A DNA stretch of 5,134 bases. Source: Bacteroidales bacterium (GTDB lineage: Bacteria > Bacteroidota > Bacteroidia > Bacteroidales > GCA-2711565). Location of the stretch: positions 1-5,134 of the forward strand of contig JAOZUV010000182.1 in assembly GCA_029938505.1 (NCBI GenBank), given 5' to 3'. Below are positions 1-5,134 of the stretch, piece after piece (position 1 is the first letter of the stretch; each line of letters starts with the position of its first letter). The position numbers and the translations under genes are program-made. The notes below the pieces were generated by a model. That model was not told the DNA's origin. It saw only the letters and a program-made list of their open reading frames with translations, and made no database searches.

Positions 1-74
1 AAGATGATGAAGTAGTTTACGAACTGAAAGAAGGACGTAAAGGTTTGAATGCAGTTAACGTAAAACTCGTTTAA
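1..74 (+). CDS. Cold-shock protein (CspA family), C-terminal end only
   Basis: This is the 3' end of a gene that begins left of the window. The frame with codons starting at position 3 reads DDEVVYELKEGRKGLNAVNV then KLV and a TAA stop at 72-74. The run V-x-Y/F-E-L-K-E-G-R/K-K-G-x-N-A-V-N-V is the typical last part of the single OB-fold cold-shock domain, whose products are about 65 residues long, act in the cytoplasm, and bind single-stranded RNA and DNA as RNA chaperones. The nucleic-acid-binding RNP1 and RNP2 motifs would lie upstream and cannot be seen. A strong terminator follows within 30 bases, so the gene ends its transcription unit here. The family call rests on only 23 residues, but the tail is characteristic. 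Which paralog it is cannot be decided. Confidence 0.85.
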   Translation, partial: DDEVVYELKEGRKGLNAVNVKLV

Positions 75-102
75 TATATTGCAATCTAAAGATCTTGATC
101 AC

Positions 103-133
103 AAACCCTCTAGCTTAGCTGGAGGGTTTTTTT
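103..133 (+). terminator. Intrinsic terminator of the cold-shock gene
   Basis: The arm starting AAACCCTC at 103 pairs with the arm ending GGAGGGTTT at 129. This gives a stem of about 12 bp (one G-T wobble) with a three-base TTA loop at 115-117. The GC-rich core is CCCTC/GAGGG, and seven T residues run through 127-133. It sits 29 bases after the cold-shock stop codon. It separates that gene from the STAS-like genes downstream, which must therefore have their own promoter. Confidence 0.9.
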
Positions 134-221
134 ATGCTGTACACTGAACTCGTCAAAATGCTCCTTAAAAAAATCTCCAAGGCTAAAATTTAACGCTAAT
201 CTATATATTCAAATAATTTCA

Positions 222-229
222 TATATTTA
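222..229 (+). promoter_or_regulatory. Putative -7 box (TATATTTA) of the first STAS-like gene
   Basis: TATATTTA matches the Bacteroidota sigma-ABfr -7 consensus TAnnTTTG at all fixed positions except the last. It lies 38 bases before the ATG at 260, which would give a short leader of about 25 bases. The ten bases TATATTTACT (222-231) recur at exactly the same distance before the paralog at 794, which supports function. No convincing -33 TTG element is visible at the expected spacing. An overlapping alternative, TTACTTTG at 227-234, also resembles the consensus. The rest of 134-259 is AT-rich, with nothing else that I can support. Confidence 0.4.
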
Positions 230-259
230 CTTTGTGTAAACTAAGTAATACTTAAACTT

Positions 260-658
260 ATGCCTTGTTCTATTAATTGGAGTCCAAATGGTACTCATGT
301 CAGATTTTTTGATAAGATCAGCACGAACGATGTTATTGATACAATTGGAAGTTTATATGGTAATTTAAAGTTTGATTCATGCAAGTATCAGCTTATTGAT
401 TTATCAGAAGTTACTGAAATAGTAGCCGAAGAAACAAGTATTCCTGTATTTGCGGCCTTAACAAAACAACAGAAAATTTGGAACAATAATTTAAAAGTCA
501 TCTTTGTTACTTGCAAACCTTATCACACAGAATATATAGATTCGTACATCAAACATATGAGTAAATTTGAGATACGAATGGAGCATGTACAATCAATAAA
601 AGAAGCCAAACAGCGAATTAAAAAACACCTTGCTCAAATTACTGATAGTAAAAATTAA
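260..658 (+). CDS. SpoIIAA/STAS-like single-domain protein, copy 1
   Basis: A 132-residue protein with no signal peptide or membrane segment, so probably cytoplasmic. The order of elements fits a SpoIIAA/STAS-like alpha-beta fold. An N-terminal strand MPCSINW leads to a G-x-x-V-x-F-F-D strand. YQLIDLSEVTEI (about residues 43-54) resembles the central STAS strand, LKVIFVTC (78-85) is a hydrophobic strand, and a final EAKQRIKKHL helix closes the domain. I know similar small proteins starting MPYTINW from Bacteroidota, but no function that I could name. The residues after DLSEVTEI are VAEETS, so the phosphorylatable Asp-Ser pair of true anti-anti-sigma factors is absent, arguing against a standard partner-switch role. 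There is no Shine-Dalgarno sequence before the ATG; the start is supported because the MPxxINW N-terminus is shared with the neighbouring paralog. Existence of the gene is confident, the fold is an inference. Confidence 0.7.
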   Translation: MPCSINWSPNGTHVRFFDKISTNDVIDTIGSLYGNLKFDSCKYQLIDLSEVTEIVAEETSIPVFAALTKQQKIWNNNLKVIFVTCKPYHTEYIDSYIKHMSKFEIRMEHVQSIKEAKQRIKKHLAQITDSKN

Positions 659-755
659 AAGAGCAAATATATTTAAGAAAGGTATAAATATAAACCCAAT
701 CCATAATATTTTAGATCGATTCAAATATAAATAAGCTATTAATTATTTTATTTTT

Positions 756-763
756 TATATTTA
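756..763 (+). promoter_or_regulatory. Putative -7 box (TATATTTA) of the second STAS-like gene
   Basis: TATATTTA again differs from TAnnTTTG only in its last base and lies 38 bases before the ATG at 794. The surrounding TATATTTACT is identical to that before copy 1, while the 28 bases between the box and the start codon have diverged strongly. The 135-base spacer 659-793 is otherwise AT-rich, and I see no terminator hairpin in it, so read-through from copy 1 is possible as well. No clear -33 element is visible. Confidence 0.4.
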
Positions 764-793
764 CTAACCACAATAAAATTTTATTTAAAGATT

Positions 794-1207
794 ATGCCTT
801 ATACTATTAATTGGGAACACCATGGTGTTGTTATTCACCTTTTTGACAAAATCACCAAATACGAACCACTTAGTATCATCGGAAACCTTATTGGAAACTC
901 TAAATTCGACTTGTGCGAATATCAGCTACTTGACATGTCAAAGGTTACCGAAGTAATCTATCAAGAAGAAGATATTAAAATATTAGCAGCATTAACAAAA
1001 CAAGCAGACGAATGGAATAACCATTCTCTTGTCATCTTTGTTACTTGTGATAAACAAGTTACTGAACATATTATCTCCTATACTGATCAAATGAAAAATC
1101 TTGGAATAATTATTGAGCATGTACATTCATTAGATGAAGCAAAAAAACGTATTGATATACATCTCAGTCAAAATTTATTGAATAAATCTCAGATTACCTA
1201 TAAATAA
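794..1207 (+). CDS. SpoIIAA/STAS-like single-domain protein, copy 2
   Basis: A 137-residue paralog of the gene ending at 658, about 50% identical and aligning without gaps up to residue 126. The last 11 residues are unrelated. Best-kept blocks are INW, FDKI, GN-x-KFD-x-C-x-YQL-x-D, AALTKQ, WNN, VIFVTC and EHV-x-S-x-x-EAK-x-RI. The STAS-like strand reads YQLLDMSKVTEVIYQEED, again without the Asp-Ser phosphorylation pair. Acidic residues (QEED) follow, where true antagonists carry the Ser loop. No signal peptide or membrane helix is present. A weak AAAG precedes the ATG by a few bases, and the start is confirmed by the shared N-terminus. The two proteins could form a dimeric pair or have divided expression or partner choice; nothing in the sequence settles that. 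Confidence 0.7.
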   Translation: MPYTINWEHHGVVIHLFDKITKYEPLSIIGNLIGNSKFDLCEYQLLDMSKVTEVIYQEEDIKILAALTKQADEWNNHSLVIFVTCDKQVTEHIISYTDQMKNLGIIIEHVHSLDEAKKRIDIHLSQNLLNKSQITYK

Positions 1208-1260
1208 AAAAGTAAAATTTCTGCTTCCTTTATTTATGTTCATTGAATGATTTTTCCCCC

Positions 1261-1268
1261 TAAATTTG
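1261..1268 (+). promoter_or_regulatory. Putative -7 box (TAAATTTG) of the ABC-F gene
   Basis: TAAATTTG is a perfect match to the Bacteroidota -7 consensus TAnnTTTG. It lies 24 bases (from its first base, 31) before the ATG at 1292, so a transcript starting a few bases after it would have a leader of roughly 15-20 bases. A TTG at 1243-1245 could serve as the -33 element, but the 15-base gap is shorter than the usual spacing of about 19-20. The box lies downstream of the ATG at 1247, which argues that this upstream ATG is not the start. Confidence 0.5.
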
Positions 1269-1291
1269 CAGTTCAAGAATTGAATAAAAAC

Positions 1292-3184
1292 ATGAACTAC
1301 TTATCCGCAGAGAACATTTCAAAATATTTTGGTGATCGAACCTTATTTGAGAACCTTAGTTTTGGTATTAGCAAAGGCGAAAAAATTGCTTTTATAGCAG
1401 CAAATGGAGCGGGGAAAACCACTATCCTTAGGATATTAGCAGGTCAAGAAACGGCTGATACAGGAACGGTTTTAAAACGAGAGGGCATAAAGATTGGTTA
1501 TTTAGAACAAGAACCAAATCTGGATAATCAAATTACTATCAACGAATTAATCAATGGTTCGTATTCAAAGGTTCTGGCCATTATTCGAAGCTATGAGCAA
1601 GCCCTCGAACAGCAAACCGAGAATTATAATGATACTACTCAAGCTGCCTTTGAATTGGCTTCAGCCAAAATGGACGAGCACAAAGCCTGGGATTATGAGT
1701 TACGAATGAAGCAAATGCTCAGTCGTTTTAATATTACTCAGCTCAATCAACGTATTGGTAGCCTTTCAGGTGGGGAAAAGAAACGATTAGCTTTGGCTTT
1801 GGTTTTATTAGATGAACCTGATTTATTAATATTAGATGAACCTACCAATCATTTGGATATTGAAATGATTGAATGGTTGGAAAAATTTCTTTCACAGTCT
1901 AATGTCACTTTGTTAATGGTAACCCACGATCGCTATTTCCTCGATCGAATTTGCAATCATATTTTTGAATTATCAAATGAAAAATTATATCATCACAAAG
2001 GAAATTACGCCTATTATCTAGAAAAGAGTTTTGAACGTGAAGAGGTTGAGAAAACCGAAATTGACAAGGCTAAAAAACTAATGCGTAAAGAATTGGATTG
2101 GATGCGTCGTATGCCCAGAGCCCGTACCACCAAATCAAAAGCCCGCATCGACTCCTTTTATAAAACCAAAGATAAAGCCCAGAGCGGAAAAATAAAAAAG
2201 GAATTAAAACTGGAAGTAAAAACTGGCAGAATAGGAGGAAAGATTTTAGAATTGGAGGGGATCAATAAATCTTACGGAGATATCAATATTATCCAAAACT
2301 TTGATTACATCTTTAAAAAAGGAGAACGCATTGGAATACTTGGTAAAAATGGTGTTGGTAAAACAAGCTTTTTAAATATCCTTACCGAAAAAGAAAAAGT
2401 AGATACCGGAACGGTTATTAAAGGCGAGACTATTGTCATGGGCTATTATACCCAAACGGGTATGCAACTGAATGAGGAAAAATCAGTATTAGAAGCTCTT
2501 AAAGAAATTGCTGAAGTGATTGTTATGGCTGATAGTAGTGTAATTACGGCTTCTCAGCTTTTAGAACAATTTATGTTTCCGCCAAAAGTACAATACTCCT
2601 TAATATCTACACTGAGTGGGGGAGAACGTAGGCGTTTACATTTGCTGACCGTCCTTATAAAAAATCCAAACTTCCTGATACTGGATGAGCCAACCAATGA
2701 TCTTGATTTACTTACTTTGAATAAACTAGAAGAATTTTTAGAAGCATTTGCTGGTTGTTTGATCTTGGTTTCACACGATCGATATTTCCTAGATAAATTA
2801 ATAGATCATCTATTTATTTTTGAAGGAAATGGGAAATTAAAAGATTTTTACGGAAGATATACAGAGTATAGAGATACCAAAGATGAAATTAACAAACAGG
2901 AAAAAGAACAAAAAGCAATCGCCAAAAAAGCAAAGATAGCCACCAAAAAAAGTCAAAATGTAAAAACTAAAACAAAGCTCAGCTATAAAGAAAAAATTGA
3001 ATACGACAGCCTTGAAAAAGATATTCAAGATTTAGATATTGAAAAAGTTGAGTTAGAAGCTGCTTTAGGTACAGAATCAACAAATTACGCTAAACTCGAA
3101 AATATATCTAAACGCATAGGAGAAATTATCGAACTCATTGATGAAAAGACATTTCGTTGGATGGAGTTAGACGAATATTGTTAA
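1292..3184 (+). CDS. ABC-F family ATPase, Uup type (ribosome-associated translation factor)
   Basis: A 630-residue soluble protein with two ATPase domains and no membrane segment. Domain 1 has Walker A AANGAGKT (36-43, Ala for the usual first Gly), Q-loop Gln73, signature LSGGE (158-162), Walker B LLILDEP with Glu183, and switch His212. Domain 2 has Walker A GKNGVGKT (351-358), Gln388, LSGGE (441-445), Walker B FLILDEP with Glu466, and His495. Between them is a charged helical linker (about 243-312) with ELDWMRRMPRARTTKSKAR, the Uup-type form of the ribosome P-site/tRNA interaction motif. A lysine-rich stretch and coiled coil (about 530-625, with KLSYKEKIEYDSLE) match the Uup C-terminal domain. 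ABC-F proteins bind the ribosomal E site and relieve stalled translation; Uup has also been tied to 50S assembly and, in E. coli, to transposon excision. I chose 1292 over the in-frame ATG at 1247 because MNYLSAENISKYFGD is the conserved N-terminus and a promoter-like box lies between the two. Not a typical antibiotic-resistance ABC-F. Confidence 0.93.
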   Translation: MNYLSAENISKYFGDRTLFENLSFGISKGEKIAFIAANGAGKTTILRILAGQETADTGTVLKREGIKIGYLEQEPNLDNQITINELINGSYSKVLAIIRSYEQALEQQTENYNDTTQAAFELASAKMDEHKAWDYELRMKQMLSRFNITQLNQRIGSLSGGEKKRLALALVLLDEPDLLILDEPTNHLDIEMIEWLEKFLSQSNVTLLMVTHDRYFLDRICNHIFELSNEKLYHHKGNYAYYLEKSFEREEVEKTEIDKAKKLMRKELDWMRRMPRARTTKSKARIDSFYKTKDKAQSGKIKKELKLEVKTGRIGGKILELEGINKSYGDINIIQNFDYIFKKGERIGILGKNGVGKTSFLNILTEKEKVDTGTVIKGETIVMGYYTQTGMQLNEEKSVLEALKEIAEVIVMADSSVITASQLLEQFMFPPKVQYSLISTLSGGERRRLHLLTVLIKNPNFLILDEPTNDLDLLTLNKLEEFLEAFAGCLILVSHDRYFLDKLIDHLFIFEGNGKLKDFYGRYTEYRDTKDEINKQEKEQKAIAKKAKIATKKSQNVKTKTKLSYKEKIEYDSLEKDIQDLDIEKVELEAALGTESTNYAKLENISKRIGEIIELIDEKTFRWMELDEYC

Positions 3185-3194
3185 AGCTCAGGAA

Positions 3195-5134
3195 TTATTT
3201 TTCACAATCCTTTGCTAGCATTTGAAGTGCAATTTCAAGCCTTAAACCCGCCAATACATCATCCATCTGAATAATAATACTGGTGCTATAATTTTGCAAC
3301 TCATTATTTTTATAACTCTTAATGAGCTTTTGTTTTCCTCTTGTAGAAGCTTCAATAAATAAATTTTTTCCTTTTACATTTAGCTTTATTTGATCAGGAT
3401 ACAAATAACCTAAATTTAGTTCATAAAGACGAGATTCAGCTTTCCCTTTTGCACTTATCTTATCATAATTCAAAAGAATAACACACTGATTTCCATCCTT
3501 ATTACTAATATTTTGATCATAAACAATCCCTGGAATTTCCACCTTAGCAACATTATTCATTAAAAATGCTCTTGCCTGCTTAACAGAACTAAAGCTATTT
3601 AATTTGGGTGTGTGTTCAATAATATAATAAAAGGCTGATTTCATAATCTCAGCTTCAATGACATCCTTACACAAAATACTCATATCTGAGTCATAATTTC
3701 TTAATAATCCATCCTCAATATACCGTATATATTTATTCTTATGTTTCGCTCCAAGATTCAAATAAATTTCATCAGCTTTCACTTCAATATTTATCATATT
3801 TTTTTCTAAAGTAAAAGGATAAAACTCATTAGCTGTTCGTTTGCTTTTGCCTTTGTCATCAGAATAAGAAACACTGATAATATATTTACTATTTACAAGC
3901 TCAAATAGTTGTTCGTATTTTTTATTGCCAATAGTAATTAATGTAATATTCTTTTTTAACCAATTGATTGCTTGAACTCTGGAAGTAAATTTCAACAATT
4001 TGGGTTTTGATAGTGGAATGGAATATTTTAATGCTTGGATTAGATCTCGTGCCTTCGAAAGATCATCTATTTCAATTTTTAAATCATTGCTTAATGAGAT
4101 AGTTTTTCCATCAACTGTGCGATTAATAAATTTGCGATTTCCTCTGGTCTGGAGCTCTACAAATAATGAGTTTCCAGAAACATCAATATTTATAAAATTA
4201 GCATCAATATGACTCCAATAAAAAGTAAATATTTCTTCTTTCAGATTCCCCTTTGCATTCGTTGTTTTTTTAGTATAAATTGTTTTATAGGAATTGGAAA
4301 TATTCGTTTTCATACTTTGTTCAACTGTTTCATTTTTATCGGTGATTGTGACAATTTGAGAGTCAAGAAAAGATATCGCTTTTGAAATACTAGTAAATTT
4401 CACATTTTTGACTCCACATTTTGAGATCGCTGTTTGAATAGCAATCATCATATTTCTAGCTTGGTCAACCTCTGTATTTAAAATTTTTATTCCAGACACA
4501 TAAGCTGATCTTTCGCCATTTTTGCTATGTTTAATTAATTTATTGTTCCCAATTGTTTTTAGCTCAACTTCTAAACGATCGCCTGAAATATTAAAGTTTA
4601 CAGTATTTTCAAACAAATCATTTACGTAGAATTCATATACATTTTCTGTGCTTTCACCTTTACTACTGGTGATTAACTGTGTGAATATTATTCGATTTTT
4701 TTCATTGGGCAGATATTTCCATGTCTGAGTATAAATCTTACTATTGATCTGCTGCTCATCAACATTCTTTGTCATCCAATTCATTGCAGATGCAAAAGAA
4801 TCCCATTTCAACTTACCCAATTTTGAAAAATCAATAGATGATTTAATTTTATCTATTAATATTTGAGCATCATCAGCATTATTAACGGGAATTGCCAAGT
4901 CCGAGACATAAGAAAGCTTAGTATTATTCTCTTTTTTAATGAATTTTTGTTTGTTTTTTACCGCAATAGTTACAGCCATTTGTTTTCCCTTAACATAGCG
5001 CACCACTGTATTGGGATCAATATCAGCCATATTCCAATGATAAATTAAAACGTTAGTATTTCCTTTGCTGGAAGTTGAATTTATGACCAACATTACTTTT
5101 CCATAAGTATTATTCTCAAATGAAAATTCAGGCC
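3195..5134 (-). CDS. Large tandem-repeat protein of unknown function, 5'-partial
   Basis: At least 645 residues are visible; the frame stays open to the right edge, so the true start is outside. An ATG at 5091-5093 is in frame, but the preceding codons (PEFSFENNTYGKV) continue the first repeat, so that Met is almost certainly internal. The protein is built of five diverged units of about 135 residues, each with a likely beta-rich half and then a helical half. Recurring motifs are S-x-KG, YEFY-like, IN-I-x-V-x-G, L-x-VEL-x-TRGN-x-K-x-I, DG, then ARxxxxAL and LKFTSxxxAxxWLxxNI. It is rich in Lys, Asn, Ser and Ile, with very few Cys and no obvious membrane segment. I do not recognise the family. 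The repeated beta modules would suit a surface or binding role, but that is a guess, since the N-terminus and any signal peptide are missing. It converges on the ABC-F gene, with 10 bases between stop codons, so it belongs to a different transcription unit whose promoter lies beyond the window. Confidence 0.85.
   Translation of the reverse strand, partial: PEFSFENNTYGKVMLVINSTSSKGNTNVLIYHWNMADIDPNTVVRYVKGKQMAVTIAVKNKQKFIKKENNTKLSYVSDLAIPVNNADDAQILIDKIKSSIDFSKLGKLKWDSFASAMNWMTKNVDEQQINSKIYTQTWKYLPNEKNRIIFTQLITSSKGESTENVYEFYVNDLFENTVNFNISGDRLEVELKTIGNNKLIKHSKNGERSAYVSGIKILNTEVDQARNMMIAIQTAISKCGVKNVKFTSISKAISFLDSQIVTITDKNETVEQSMKTNISNSYKTIYTKKTTNAKGNLKEEIFTFYWSHIDANFINIDVSGNSLFVELQTRGNRKFINRTVDGKTISLSNDLKIEIDDLSKARDLIQALKYSIPLSKPKLLKFTSRVQAINWLKKNITLITIGNKKYEQLFELVNSKYIISVSYSDDKGKSKRTANEFYPFTLEKNMINIEVKADEIYLNLGAKHKNKYIRYIEDGLLRNYDSDMSILCKDVIEAEIMKSAFYYIIEHTPKLNSFSSVKQARAFLMNNVAKVEIPGIVYDQNISNKDGNQCVILLNYDKISAKGKAESRLYELNLGYLYPDQIKLNVKGKNLFIEASTRGKQKLIKSYKNNELQNYSTSIIIQMDDVLAGLRLEIALQMLAKDCEK
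3198..5134 (-). repeat. Five tandem protein-level repeat units of about 135 residues
   Basis: Unit boundaries set about 11 residues before the KG motif give unit 1 at 4692-5134 (start may be outside), unit 2 at 4284-4691, unit 3 at 3885-4283, unit 4 at 3480-3884 and unit 5 at 3198-3479. Counting from the Met at 5093, the KG glycine falls at residues 11, 146, 282, 415 and 550, a spacing of 135, 136, 133 and 135. The K-[FLY]-I motif recurs as NKQKFI, NNKLI, GNRKFI, KNKYI and GKQKLI. Units 3 and 5 share about 21 of 80 aligned residues by eye. The similarity is at protein level only, so the array is old. Unit 5 ends after the first helix and lacks the roughly 40-residue second half. Confidence 0.85.

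Larger units (their letters stand above)
217..1171 (+). repeat. Tandem gene duplication, 534-bp offset (217-637 and 751-1171)
   Basis: Two diverged direct copies align without any net insertion or deletion. The TATATTTACT box (222 and 756), the ATG (260 and 794), an identical 17-base stretch GTCATCTTTGTTACTTG (497 and 1031) and GAGCATGTAC (581 and 1115) are all exactly 534 bases apart. Protein identity is 63 of the first 126 residues by my count. Homology fades after the shared HLxQ near the C-terminus, and the spacer 659-750 has no counterpart before copy 1. The copies are old enough that third positions have drifted. Confidence 0.85.

Noticed and set aside
134..193. 19-codon open frame (ATG at 134, TAA at 191-193) just after the terminator
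   Set aside because: No ribosome site, its ATG overlaps the base right after the terminator T-tract, and a frame this short is expected by chance.
665..674. Perfect palindrome AAATATATTT in the spacer between the STAS-like genes
   Set aside because: Pure A/T palindrome of 10 bases in AT-rich DNA, with no second copy before the first gene; no support as an operator.
1200..1237. Inverted repeat ATAAATAAA / TTTATTTAT around the stop of the second STAS-like gene
   Set aside because: Nine A-T-only pairs with a 20-base loop and no T-tract afterwards; too weak for a terminator and likely by chance in such AT-rich DNA.
2837..3028. Minus-strand 63-codon frame giving a Phe-rich, membrane-like peptide
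   Set aside because: It is antisense to the Lys-rich C-terminal region of the ABC-F gene; AAA/GAA codons read backwards give Phe-rich hydrophobic runs.
1292..3184. ABC-F gene as an antibiotic-resistance determinant
   Set aside because: The linker and C-terminal coiled coil are of the Uup housekeeping type, and nothing in the context suggests a resistance cassette or mobile element.
3177..3208. Weak hairpin ATTGT / ACAAT across the two convergent stop codons, possible two-way terminator
   Set aside because: Only five pairs, then a mismatch and a few A-T pairs; not stable enough to claim.
4000..4212. Plus-strand 70-codon frame
   Set aside because: Antisense to repeat unit 3, whose conserved motifs show the minus strand is the coding one.
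4863..5048. Plus-strand 61-codon frame
   Set aside because: Antisense to repeat unit 1; no start signal or recognisable motif.

Overview
The window looks like a chromosomal piece of an AT-rich member of the Bacteroidota. The grounds are: starts with little or no Shine-Dalgarno sequence, promoter-like boxes of the TAnnTTTG type, a cold-shock protein tail ending in GRKGLNAVNVKLV, and a Uup-type ABC-F ATPase with a Bacteroidota-like N-terminus (MNYLSAENISKYFGD). This assignment is from recognition, not from a search. There is no phage, transposon, CRISPR, tRNA or rRNA signal.

Layout, left to right. Positions 1-74 hold the last codons of a CspA-family cold-shock gene (+), closed by a strong intrinsic terminator at 103-133. 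Two short paralogous genes follow (+, 260-658 and 794-1207). Their products are about 50% identical and resemble SpoIIAA/STAS-like single-domain proteins. They are a clean tandem duplication with a constant offset of 534 bp that also carries a promoter-like TATATTTACT box 38 bp before each ATG. Next is an ABC-F translation-factor ATPase of the Uup type (+). Its start is best placed at 1292, because a perfect TAAATTTG box lies at 1261-1268, between an upstream in-frame ATG (1247) and the conserved N-terminus.

The right 1.9 kb is one large gene on the minus strand, converging on the ABC-F gene with only 10 bp between the two stop codons. It encodes a protein made of five degenerate tandem units of about 135 residues, the last cut short at the C-terminus. 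The reading frame runs through the right edge of the window, and residues upstream of its first visible Met continue the first repeat. The gene is therefore 5'-partial here and its signal peptide, if any, is not visible. I do not recognise the repeat family.

The genes do not form an obvious pathway. The cold-shock protein and the ABC-F factor are both RNA/translation-linked housekeeping functions. The STAS-like pair and the repeat protein are accessory and uncharacterised. I found no convincing evidence of a multi-gene novel system; the most unusual objects are the repeat protein and the promoter-inclusive gene duplication.
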